Below are positions 1-6,087 of a stretch of DNA of 8,069 nucleotides, piece by piece; the first letter of the stretch is position 1, and every line of letters starts with the position of its first letter. Source of the stretch: Oscillospiraceae bacterium (GTDB lineage: Bacteria; Bacillota; Clostridia; Oscillospirales; Oscillospiraceae); the NCBI GenBank assembly GCA_020025395.1, contig JAHHSE010000066.1:1-8069 (forward strand), given 5' to 3'. A program made the translations under genes and the position numbers. The notes beneath the pieces were generated by a model. It saw only the letters and a program-made list of their open reading frames with translations, was not told where the DNA came from and ran no database searches.

Positions 1-540
1 GCCGCCCAGGTCCTTTCCGCACTGGATATCCTGGTGGGCGATCAGGAGGGCGACCTCCATTTGGATTCCCCCGTATCCCGGAGCGAATTTGTAAAGATGG
101 CGGTTTCCGCCTCTCCGGCAGGTGCCGGGGTGGGTGCCGCCTCCACCTCTCCTTACCCCGATGTCCCAAAGTCCCATTGGGCCGCCGGTTATGTGCAGGC
201 CGGGGTGCAGGCCGGTCTGCTCACCGGCTATTTGGACGGAACCTTCCGTCCGGAAAATACCATTACTCTGGCGGAGGGGGTTACGGTGGTCCTCCGTCTT
301 CTGGGATACGAAAACAGTGACTTCGCCGGAGCCTATCCCTCCGGTCAGATGGCGAAATACAGGGATCTAAAGCTGGATCGGGGCGTGAAGGCCCAGCAGA
401 ACAGCCCCATGACCCGGCGGGACTGCCTCTATCCTTTTATAACCTGCTCACCACCCCCTCCAAGTCCGCGGGCCAGCCCTACCTCACCGTTCTGGGTCAC
501 AGCCTCACCCCTACCGGAGAGATTGATCTGGTTGCCCTGA
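1..540 (+). CDS. SLH-domain surface protein, N-terminal-side fragment (5' partial, frameshifted)
   Basis: This is part of a cell-surface protein with S-layer homology (SLH) repeats, modules that usually bind pyruvylated secondary wall polymers. The frame is open from base 1, so the start and signal peptide lie outside the window; the in-frame GTG at 34 is an internal valine. Counting from base 1, residues 1-40 are the end of one SLH repeat (SRSEFVKMAV). Residues 51-103 are a clear full repeat, with YPDVPKSHWA, then GLLTGYLDGTFRPENTIT, then VVLRLLGY. Residues 110-146 begin a third repeat (AKYRDLKL, later MTRRDCLY). After residue 146 (TTT, 436-438) the frame turns into a proline/serine-rich nonsense tail that stops at 538-540. 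The natural continuation (YNLLTTPSKSAG) lies in the -1 frame. So one gene spans 1-1772 and is broken by a single-base loss. I am confident of the SLH call; whether the break is biological or an assembly error is open. Confidence 0.85.
   Translation, partial: AAQVLSALDILVGDQEGDLHLDSPVSRSEFVKMAVSASPAGAGVGAASTSPYPDVPKSHWAAGYVQAGVQAGLLTGYLDGTFRPENTITLAEGVTVVLRLLGYENSDFAGAYPSGQMAKYRDLKLDRGVKAQQNSPMTRRDCLYPFITCSPPPPSPRASPTSPFWVTASPLPERLIWLP
435..438 (+). other. Frameshift site in SLH gene (T4 run)
   Basis: The SLH coding frame moves from the frame of position 1 to the frame of position 3 at a run of four T residues. One extra T would read CTC TAT CCT TTT TAT AAC CTG CTC and join the two halves into a normal SLH ending (CLYPFYNLL). 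The site lacks a canonical X-XXY-YYZ slippery heptamer in the zero frame. A TTT codon could still re-pair with TTT one base back. A single-base deletion or sequencing error is the simplest reading. Confidence 0.75.
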
Positions 541-551
541 TCAACAGCTCC

Positions 552-1772
552 ATGGAAGGTCCCGTGATCGTGGAGGACCAGTGGGCCCAAAAGCTCTCCT
601 TTGATCCCGCCGCCGCCCGAACCGTGTATCGGGACGGGGTCCTCTCCTCCTATGCCGCCCTTCAGCCCGGAGATCTGGTCTACTGGTCCGAGTCCATGCG
701 CACACTCTGGGCCTATACCACCCGAGTCTCCGGTACCATCACCGCCATCACCCCCTCCGACTCCCCCACTTCGGTGACCCTGGCGGGAAATACCTATTCC
801 ATTGAGACCCCCTCCGCCGCCTATGCCCTCTCCCCTCTGGGCACCTATCAGGTGGGGGATACCGCCACCCTTCTTCTGGGCCGTTCCGGCGGTGCTGCCG
901 CCGTCACCGACCGTATCTCTGCCTCTTCCACTCTCTACGGCCTCATTGAAGACATCTCCACCCAGACCTATACAGACAAACATGGGGAGTCCTATGCCGC
1001 CAAAACCCTTCATTTGATTGCCACGGACGGCAGCAAACACACCTTCCCCTGTCAGGAAAAATATCTCCGCCCAGGGGATCTGGTGGAAATTTTCCCTGTG
1101 GGCGAGGATGTGAAGATCCAGCGTCTGAAGCAGGACAGTGTCACGGGTGTCGTCTCCGGGGACGGTGCCAGACTGGGCCAAACTCCTTTGGCCCAAAATG
1201 CGGAAATTCTGGATGTATACGAAAACACAGCCCTCCGAATCTTCCCCAACCGTCTGGCGGGACTGAGGCTCACCGAACCCGGCATGGTCAAATACTATCG
1301 GCTCAACGCCGCCGGTGAGATCACCCACCTTATTTTAAATAATGTGACGGGAGATCTCCACCAATACGGCATTGTCACCTCTGTGGATTCCATCGAGGGG
1401 GGTCTGTCCATGATGTCCTCCTACACCTACGAGGTGGGGGGGCAAACCTTCTCCACCGGCCCCATCTCCCAGATCTTCCAAATTTCTGTGGGACCTGCCT
1501 GCTTTGTCTCCAAAAAAGGCAGTCTGGACTCCATGACCAATCTGACCCCCGTTGCCCTCACTTCTCTGGAGGGGGATAAGGCATCGGCGGTCAATGCCAC
1601 CTGGCGGCTCTGGGAGAATGCTCCTGTCTATGAGCTTCGGGACAATGAATACTATCCCTCCTCCCGGTCCATCGTCGATCATGGGGGATATACCCTCACC
1701 GGTTACTATGATAAGCCCTCCGCAGAGGGCGGCATGATCCGAATTCTGGTGGCCCGCCCCCAGGCAGACTAA
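552..1772 (+). CDS. SLH-domain surface protein, C-terminal fragment with beta-repeat region
   Basis: This is the C-terminal continuation of the SLH protein. The homologous frame is already open from about 438. The ATG at 552 is only the first methionine after the frameshift and has no convincing ribosome site, so separate translation is doubtful. The 406 residues contain no enzyme motif I recognise. They show at least four loosely repeated units of about 60-70 residues. Each begins with a (P)GD/PGMV turn followed by a strand-rich stretch: near 39 (QPGDLVYW), 101 (VGDTATLLLG), 173 (RPGDLVEIF) and 242 (EPGMVKYYR). Each later has a valine- or leucine-rich G-x-(I/V/L) strand such as VSGTITAI or VTGVVSG. 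This suggests a chain of small beta-barrels or sandwiches outside the wall, anchored by the upstream SLH repeats. The gene ends with TAA just before a hairpin. Function beyond surface location is unknown. Confidence 0.75.
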   Translation: MEGPVIVEDQWAQKLSFDPAAARTVYRDGVLSSYAALQPGDLVYWSESMRTLWAYTTRVSGTITAITPSDSPTSVTLAGNTYSIETPSAAYALSPLGTYQVGDTATLLLGRSGGAAAVTDRISASSTLYGLIEDISTQTYTDKHGESYAAKTLHLIATDGSKHTFPCQEKYLRPGDLVEIFPVGEDVKIQRLKQDSVTGVVSGDGARLGQTPLAQNAEILDVYENTALRIFPNRLAGLRLTEPGMVKYYRLNAAGEITHLILNNVTGDLHQYGIVTSVDSIEGGLSMMSSYTYEVGGQTFSTGPISQIFQISVGPACFVSKKGSLDSMTNLTPVALTSLEGDKASAVNATWRLWENAPVYELRDNEYYPSSRSIVDHGGYTLTGYYDKPSAEGGMIRILVARPQAD

Positions 1773-1790
1773 ACAGCCGCTCAAACAACT

Positions 1791-1818
1791 GACCGCCTCT
1801 GCTCCGGCAGAGGCGGTC
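1791..1818. terminator. Hairpin terminator between convergent genes
   Basis: A perfect 12-bp stem (GACCGCCTCTGC with GCAGAGGCGGTC) closes a TCCG loop. It sits 18 bases after the SLH stop and 6 bases past the stop of the convergent small gene. The flanks are only mildly T-rich on either strand (GGTGTGTTAT on plus, AGTTGTTTG on minus). It probably serves both genes as a bidirectional terminator. Confidence 0.7.
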
Positions 1819-1824
1819 GGTGTG

Positions 1825-2103
1825 TTATAGTCCCAGCATGGCGGCACAGCCCCAAAGGGCACTGGCCAGCAAGGCGCCGATCCCCAGCCAGGCGGGAGGG
1901 GGGATCTTTCCCACCCCCTTGCCCCACCCGGTATTTCGACGCACATAGCGGCTTGCCACCCGGCGGGCCTCCTCCAATACCTTTTCCGCTGTGACCCCCT
2001 CTCCCTGGGCCGCATCCTCTTTCACTATAAAAATCGCCTGCTCAAACAGCTTGGGGTCCGGTGATTTGACCACAATGACCCGACGGCTGACACCCTTCAC
2101 CAC
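1825..2103 (-). CDS. Small membrane-anchored protein, probable forespore gene, function unknown
   Basis: I do not recognise a named family. With the GTG start at 2103 the product is 92 residues. A soluble N-terminal part contains KGVSRRVIVVKSPDPKLFEQ and AIFIVKED, followed by a helical charged stretch (VLEEARRVASRYVRR). One hydrophobic C-terminal segment covers about residues 71-92 (AWLGIGALLASALWGCAAML), so the protein is probably tail-anchored or single-pass. The GTG was chosen because GGAGG (minus strand, 2111-2115) lies 7 bases upstream. Upstream in-frame ATGs at 2151, 2208 and 2304 lack a good ribosome site. They also lie at or upstream of a sigma-G-like promoter whose start point would be near 2124. 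The gene is divergent from sleB, and the promoter match suggests expression in the developing spore. That timing is inference. Confidence 0.65.
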   Translation of the reverse strand: MVKGVSRRVIVVKSPDPKLFEQAIFIVKEDAAQGEGVTAEKVLEEARRVASRYVRRNTGWGKGVGKIPPPAWLGIGALLASALWGCAAMLGL

Positions 2104-2130
2104 AAAACATCCTCCCTTTCTGTACCGTTC

Positions 2131-2161
2131 CAGTATGGCCTTTTTTACCATTGGATATTCC
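2131..2161 (-). promoter_or_regulatory. Sigma-G-like promoter of the small membrane-protein gene
   Basis: On the minus strand GGAATA (2156-2161) is followed after 18 bases by CATACTG (2131-2137). The sigma-G consensus is about TGAATA, 17-18 bases, CATACTA, so this matches 5 of 6 and 6 of 7 positions. The predicted start near 2124 leaves a leader of about 20 bases with GGAGG just ahead of the GTG at 2103. Sigma-F promoters look similar and cannot be excluded. Confidence 0.5.
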
Positions 2162-2183
2162 GGCCTTTTTTCCTGTCTTTTAG

Positions 2184-2213
2184 GGGATTCTTTCCCCCTC
2201 TTCGGCATATACT
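2184..2213 (+). promoter_or_regulatory. Possible sleB promoter (weak match)
   Basis: CATATACT at 2206-2213 resembles either a sigma-G -10 element or a sigma-A -10 (TATACT). It lies 20 bases upstream of the sleB ribosome site. The matching -35 region (around GGGATT at 2184-2189) is poor. In Bacillus subtilis sleB is transcribed by sigma-G; here the motif alone does not settle which sigma factor acts. Confidence 0.2.
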
Positions 2214-2245
2214 GTGGGTACCCTATCAATATGGAGGTCCCCGCC

Positions 2246-2911
2246 GTGCGAAAGAAACTGCTCCTCTCACTCCTGCTTCTGTTTGCAGTGAACATTGCGC
2301 TCATTCTAACCCTGCAATATGCCAGAGCCGCCTATCAGATGGGAAGCAGCGGACCCACTGTTGTCACCCTCCAGAAAAAGCTGATTCGCTGGGGCTATAT
2401 GGAGGGGGAGGCAGATGGTATTTACGGCTCCCGCACCCAGGCGGCCATTCGACGCTTTCAAAAGACCAACGGCCTGACCCCTGACGGGGTCGCCGGTTCC
2501 AAAACTCTGGCCGCCCTGGGAATTTTTGAGGGTCAGCCCTCCGGTGCCCCCGGCGCCCAATCGGGAGATGTTGCCCTCTTGGCCAGAGTCATCTCCGCGG
2601 AGGCCCGTGGAGAGCCCTATGCCGGTCAGGTGGCGGTGGGGGCGGTGATCCTCAACCGCATCGAGCATCCCTCCTTCCCCGGCACTCTGGCAGGGGTGGT
2701 CTATCAGCCCGGTGCCTTCTCCTGTATGCTGGACGGTCAAATTGATCAGCCTGTGGCGGAAAGCTCCATCCGGGCCGCCCGGGACGCCCTCAACGGGGCG
2801 GACCCCTCCGGAGGCGCCATTTACTATTTTAATCCCAATACCGCCACCAGCAGCTGGATCTGGTCCCGTCCCCTCATCAAGGTCATCGGACAGCATCGGT
2901 TTTGCGCCTGA
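2246..2911 (+). CDS. sleB: Spore cortex-lytic enzyme SleB
   Basis: SleB is a lytic transglycosylase that cleaves muramic-delta-lactam-containing cortex peptidoglycan during germination. The GTG start at 2246 has GGAGG 8 bases upstream (2233-2237) and gives 221 residues. An ATG at 2231 overlaps that ribosome site and is less likely. Residues 1-28 are a signal peptide or anchor (RKK, then LLLSLLLLFAVNIALIL, then YARA). Residues 33-93 are a PG_binding_1 domain (GSSGPTVVTLQKKL, GIYGSRTQAAIRRFQ, NGLTPDGVAGSKTLAAL). Residues 108-221 are the Hydrolase_2 (SleB/CwlJ) catalytic domain. It has ARVISAEARGEPYAGQVAVG with the probable catalytic Glu119, then YQPGAFSC, and the hallmark GGAIYYFNPNTATSSWIWSRP near the end. 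Length and domain order are normal for the family. The usual partner gene ypeB does not follow; the next plus-strand stretch is non-coding. Confidence 0.95.
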   Translation: MRKKLLLSLLLLFAVNIALILTLQYARAAYQMGSSGPTVVTLQKKLIRWGYMEGEADGIYGSRTQAAIRRFQKTNGLTPDGVAGSKTLAALGIFEGQPSGAPGAQSGDVALLARVISAEARGEPYAGQVAVGAVILNRIEHPSFPGTLAGVVYQPGAFSCMLDGQIDQPVAESSIRAARDALNGADPSGGAIYYFNPNTATSSWIWSRPLIKVIGQHRFCA

Positions 2912-2958
2912 CCAAAAGGGACAGGCCCCCATGGGGAAGGATTCCCCACGGTGTCGAA

Positions 2959-2993
2959 GAACCCCTGTTTTCATCAGATGAAAACAGGGGTTC
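2959..2993 (+). terminator. Long hairpin downstream of sleB
   Basis: A perfect 16-bp inverted repeat (GAACCCCTGTTTTCAT, then its complement) with a three-base CAG loop starts 47 bases after the sleB stop. A smaller 7-bp hairpin (TGGGGAA, loop GGA, TTCCCCA) lies just before it at 2932-2948. No T-run follows on the plus strand, so it may be a transcript-end stabiliser rather than a classical intrinsic terminator. Confidence 0.4.
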
Positions 2994-3030
2994 CGGTCCT
3001 ATTTGGGGAAAGAAGGGCAACTATCCTGGG

Positions 3031-3053
3031 AAAAACGGAGTGCCCCAGCTCCG
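3031..3053 (-). terminator. Possible weak minus-strand terminator
   Basis: On the minus strand a 5-bp stem (CGGAG with CTCCG, loop of 8) is followed directly by TTTTT. The stem is short, so this is only a candidate 3' end for a minus-strand transcript from the intergenic segment or for pheT read-through. Confidence 0.25.
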
Positions 3054-3128
3054 ATTTGCCGGCTTTTTCAGATTCATGGCAGCATATTGAAGCCTGACTC
3101 ACCCGGTAACGGCGGCCGGACCTCTGTG

Positions 3129-3143
3129 ATGCGTGTCACGCAT
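3129..3143. repeat. 15-base dyad (ATGCGTG-T-CACGCAT)
   Basis: Two 7-base arms are perfectly complementary around one central T. It looks like an operator or the core of a structured RNA, but no gene starts next to it. Confidence 0.5.
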
Positions 3144-3167
3144 GGCGTGCTTCTCCTTTGCATCCGC

Positions 3168-3181
3168 AATATCCGGATATT
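3168..3181. repeat. 14-base perfect palindrome (AATATCCGGATATT)
   Basis: This is a perfect palindrome 24 bases to the right of the dyad at 3129-3143. No function can be assigned from the sequence. Confidence 0.5.
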
Positions 3182-3291
3182 CCTGCCAGAATATGTGTGG
3201 TCATTCCCTTTTGCCGCAGGCTGTGCGTGCTTCCCAATCTGTCACCGCTGCTTCTTTTCGCGAAGCTTTTCTCCATTGCTCTATAAACCAT

Positions 3292-3345
3292 ACCCCCGCA
3301 TCTGATCCTATTTTACCAGATGCGGGGGTGTTTTGAGAGTTTTTC
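3292..3345. terminator. Bidirectional terminator at the end of pheST
   Basis: A perfect 13-bp stem (ACCCCCGCATCTG at 3292-3304, CAGATGCGGGGGT at 3317-3329) closes a 12-base loop. On the plus strand it is followed by TGTTTTGAGAGTTTTT. On the minus strand, 45 bases after the pheT stop, the T-rich part is weaker (TATGGTTTATAG). It most likely ends pheST and also blocks transcription coming from the sleB side. Confidence 0.75.
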
Positions 3346-3373
3346 GACAGTCTCGCCGTTTTTTTGATTCCAA

Positions 3374-6058
3374 TCAGCGGAGGACAGCGCCCAGTTCTTT
3401 TTCCAAAAGAGAGAGAAGCGTCTGGACCGCCTCATCGGTCTCAGAGGCGGTGAGGCTCCGGTCCTCAGCCCGGAAGGTCAGGTTGAAGGCCACGGACTTC
3501 TTGTCCTCGGCCACGCCCTTGCCCCGATAGATATCGAAAAGGCGGACCTCCTTGAGCAAGGCTCCGCCGCCTCGGCGGATGCAGTCCTCCAGAGCGCCCA
3601 CAGCGATGGATTCCCTACAGACCAGGGCGATGTCCCGTGTCATGGCAGGGAACTTGGGCAGGGGGGTGTATCGGGGTTCCTCCCCTCTGGCGGAAAAGAG
3701 GGAATCAAAGGACAGCTCCGCGCAGTAAAGCGAAGTATCCACCCCATAATTTCGGGCGGTGAGAGGATGGATTTGTCCGAAGACACCCAGCTCTCTTCCC
3801 CGTGACAGGACTCTGGCGCACTGACCGGGATGGTAGGAGGGATTGTCGCTTACCGCCTGGAAGGTGAGGTCCCGGATGCGGAGAGAGGAGAGAATGGCCT
3901 GGACGGCCCCCTTCAGGGCAAAGAAATCCATCTCACCATAGGCACCCAGAGAGAGGACCTTGGGTTCATCCGCCAGACCGTCCTCCCGCCGGAAGTAGGT
4001 TCGACCCAGCTCATAGAGGCGGGCGGCAGGGTTGCGGAAGCTGTAGTTTCTGGTGAGAATTTCCAGCATGGAGGGGAGGATGGTGGTTCGGAGGATGGAG
4101 GTATCCTCCCCCAGGGGATTCATGATTTTCAGGGAGTTTCGACGGGGATCGCCGGCTTCCCAGCGGATCTTGTCATAGTAGGCAGGGGAGATGAATGAAT
4201 AGGTGATAATCTCGTTGTAGCCCAGGGCACGGCAGGTCTGTCCCAAGGTGCGTTCCGTCTGCTGTTCCCGGGTGTACCCGCCCTGGGTCGTCTCTCCCCT
4301 CATGAGGGTTGCGGGAATGTGGTTGTAGCCGTAAAATCGGGCCACCTCTTCCGCCAGGTCCGCCATGCCCTGCACATCGGCCCGCCAGGAGGGGACGGTG
4401 ACGGTCCGGTTTTCCACCTGGAAGCCCAGGGTTTTCAGGATACGGACCATCTCCCCCTCCTCCACCCGGGTTCCCAGAAGGGCATTGATCTTCTCCGGCT
4501 CCAGAGGGAGAACGGTGGGCTGGGGAACATAGTTGAGGATATCAATGACCCCGTCTACCACCTCCCCGGCCCCCAGAAGCTCCACCAGCTCACAGGCCCG
4601 GTCCACGGCGGGCAGGGTGTTCATGGGGTCCAGACCCTTTTCAAACTTGGAGGAGGCTTCGGTCCGCATTCCAAGAGCCACAGCCCCCTTCCGGATGCAG
4701 GCCTTGTCAAAGTTGGCGGATTCAAAGACCACATCGGTGGTGTCGGCGCTGATCTCGCTGTTTTCCCCCCCCATAATCCCGGCAAGACCAACGGCACGGG
4801 TGTCATCCGCAATGACCAGATGGTTGGCGGTCAGGGTTCTCACCACCCCGTCCAGAGTGGTGAGAGTCTCTCCCTCCACGGCCCGGCGGACAAGGATCTT
4901 TCCGCCCTTGACATAGCGGTAATCAAAGGCGTGCATGGGCTGACCATATTCCAGCATCACATAGTTGGTGATGTCCACAATGTTGTTGATGGGGCGGACC
5001 CCCATGGCCCGCAGCCGCTCCCGCATCCACTTGGGGGAGGGGGCGATTTTGACCTTCCGGACCATCCGGGCGGTGTATCGGGGGACCAGATCGGCATCGG
5101 GGGTTTCCACATCCAGAAGGTCCGGAAGGGAGCCTTCCCCCTCTCCGCGGACCACCGGGGTGTGGAGCTTCAGCTCCGCCCCAAAGGTGGCGGCGGCTTC
5201 TCTGGCCAGCCCGATTACCGAGAGGCAGTCAGGTCGGTTGGGGGTGATCTCAAACTCCACCACATGGTCGTCCAGACCAAGAACCGCTTTTATGTCATCG
5301 CCTGGCTTTATGTTCTCCTCATTCAGCACGAAGACACCGTCCGGGATGCAGTGGGGGAATTCGGCCTGCTGGGCGTGGAGGTCGGCCAGGGTGCAGATGG
5401 TGTCAGTCTGGGTGTTGTAGGCCACCAGATCCCCCACATGGAGATTCATGCAGCCGGTGTCCGGGACAGCGGTGGAATCGCCCAGATCCAGACAGGTGTG
5501 GAAGAGACCGTAGGAGATGGCCGCGCACTCCAGTACTCTGGCGGCCACCACAGGACCGAAGATCTGATCTCCGGCCTTGATGTCAGCGGGGATGGAGGGC
5601 TTTTCCGGGTCCATAGCCCTGTAATCCCCCAGGATGGCGGCGGCGGTGATGACTCCATAGGGGAAATCACGGGTGTCCAGCCCCAGCTCCGCCAAACCGC
5701 AGAACATACCGTTGGAGATCACGCCCCGGAGCTTACCCCTGGTAATCTTCACATCTCCGGGGAGGGTGGACTTGTGGAGGGCGGTGGGCACCAGGTCTCC
5801 CACATGAAGGTTCCAGGCCCCGGTGACAATCTGAATGGGGGTTTCTTCCCCCGCATCCAGCTGGCAGATCCACATATGGTCCGAGTCGGGATGGCGTTCC
5901 ATTTCCAGAATCCTGCCCACCACCACACGGGAGATCCTGGCCCCCAGATCCTCTGTGATCTCCACCTTGGAGCCGGAGAGGGTCATGGCTTCGGCAAAGT
6001 CCTTGTCATTGGCCTCAATGGCGGCAAATTCGTGAAGCCATTTACGAGATAGATTCAT
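3374..6058 (-). CDS. pheT: Phenylalanine--tRNA ligase beta subunit, with an unusual N-terminal insert
   Basis: PheT pairs with PheS as an alpha2-beta2 enzyme that charges tRNA-Phe and edits mischarged Tyr-tRNA-Phe. Domains in order: the start MNLSRKWLHEF; an EMAP-type tRNA-binding OB fold at about 41-130 (VVVGRILEMERHPDSD, TGAWNLHVGDLV, KLRGVISNGMFC); an extra segment at about 134-236; the EITPNRPDCLSVIGLARE core at 270-287; the B3/B4 editing domain at about 325-500, with MHAFD (His376) and GIMGGENSE (Glu432) where the family keeps its editing residues; B5 at about 515-590; the catalytic-like core (ARLYELGRTYF); and the C-terminal FDX-ACB anticodon-binding domain at about 800-894 (YTPLPKFPAMTRDIALV). 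At 894 residues it is roughly 100 longer than most bacterial PheT (about 800), owing to the 134-236 segment. The ribosome site is GGGAGGAG upstream of the ATG. It starts 29 bases after the pheS stop, and the operon is driven by the T-box leader. Confidence 0.97.
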   Translation of the reverse strand: MNLSRKWLHEFAAIEANDKDFAEAMTLSGSKVEITEDLGARISRVVVGRILEMERHPDSDHMWICQLDAGEETPIQIVTGAWNLHVGDLVPTALHKSTLPGDVKITRGKLRGVISNGMFCGLAELGLDTRDFPYGVITAAAILGDYRAMDPEKPSIPADIKAGDQIFGPVVAARVLECAAISYGLFHTCLDLGDSTAVPDTGCMNLHVGDLVAYNTQTDTICTLADLHAQQAEFPHCIPDGVFVLNEENIKPGDDIKAVLGLDDHVVEFEITPNRPDCLSVIGLAREAAATFGAELKLHTPVVRGEGEGSLPDLLDVETPDADLVPRYTARMVRKVKIAPSPKWMRERLRAMGVRPINNIVDITNYVMLEYGQPMHAFDYRYVKGGKILVRRAVEGETLTTLDGVVRTLTANHLVIADDTRAVGLAGIMGGENSEISADTTDVVFESANFDKACIRKGAVALGMRTEASSKFEKGLDPMNTLPAVDRACELVELLGAGEVVDGVIDILNYVPQPTVLPLEPEKINALLGTRVEEGEMVRILKTLGFQVENRTVTVPSWRADVQGMADLAEEVARFYGYNHIPATLMRGETTQGGYTREQQTERTLGQTCRALGYNEIITYSFISPAYYDKIRWEAGDPRRNSLKIMNPLGEDTSILRTTILPSMLEILTRNYSFRNPAARLYELGRTYFRREDGLADEPKVLSLGAYGEMDFFALKGAVQAILSSLRIRDLTFQAVSDNPSYHPGQCARVLSRGRELGVFGQIHPLTARNYGVDTSLYCAELSFDSLFSARGEEPRYTPLPKFPAMTRDIALVCRESIAVGALEDCIRRGGGALLKEVRLFDIYRGKGVAEDKKSVAFNLTFRAEDRSLTASETDEAVQTLLSLLEKELGAVLR
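5423..5826 (-). repeat. Internal direct repeat within pheT (5423-5460 and 5789-5826)
   Basis: The two 38-base segments, 366 bases (122 codons) apart, match at 28 of 38 positions. They encode the same octapeptide NLHVGDLV at residues 83-90 and 205-212, each time preceded by TG and two residues. The wider protein also aligns: VVVGRILE at 45-52 with VVAARVLE at 170-177, and DFPYGV at 131-136 with EFPHCI at 233-238. This points to duplication of the EMAP-type domain, with the second copy shortened by about 20 residues. Confidence 0.65.
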
Positions 6059-6087
6059 AATTTGATTTCTCCTCCCTGATCACTGAA

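Larger units (their letters stand above)
2994..3291. other. Gene-free, palindrome-rich intergenic segment
   Basis: About 300 bases between convergent sleB and pheT carry no gene I can support. Open frames here are short, lack ribosome sites and have codon use unlike the neighbours. The segment holds a 15-base dyad (3129-3143), a 14-base palindrome (3168-3181) and a small hairpin followed by T5 on the minus strand (3031-3053). It could be a dispersed repeat, a remnant of a lost gene, or a small RNA. Confidence 0.4.

Noticed and set aside
435..441. Programmed -1 ribosomal frameshift in the SLH gene
   Set aside because: No zero-frame slippery heptamer, no obvious downstream stimulatory hairpin, and no known frameshifting in SLH proteins; a simple indel explains the data better.
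429..1328. 299-codon open frame on the minus strand
   Set aside because: It is antisense to the SLH protein with low-complexity glycine-rich translation; the plus-strand frame has clear SLH continuation.
1991..2245. Longer N-terminal version of SleB starting at 1991
   Set aside because: The added residues run antisense through the small divergent gene and its promoter and would precede the signal peptide. GTG at 2246 has an ideal ribosome site and puts the signal peptide at the N-terminus.
2104..2304. Longer versions of the small membrane protein (starts at 2151, 2208 or 2304)
   Set aside because: These starts lack a good ribosome site and lie at or upstream of the likely promoter. The 2304 version would overlap the sleB coding region.
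3003..3336. Two overlapping plus-strand open frames in the sleB-pheT gap (about 100 and 67 codons)
   Set aside because: No ribosome site, no recognisable domain, cysteine/phenylalanine-rich composition, and they run into the terminator.
4319..6052. 577-codon open frame on the plus strand
   Set aside because: It lies wholly antisense to pheT, is rich in Gly/His/Gln with no domain, and exists because GC-rich codons of pheT keep the opposite frame open.
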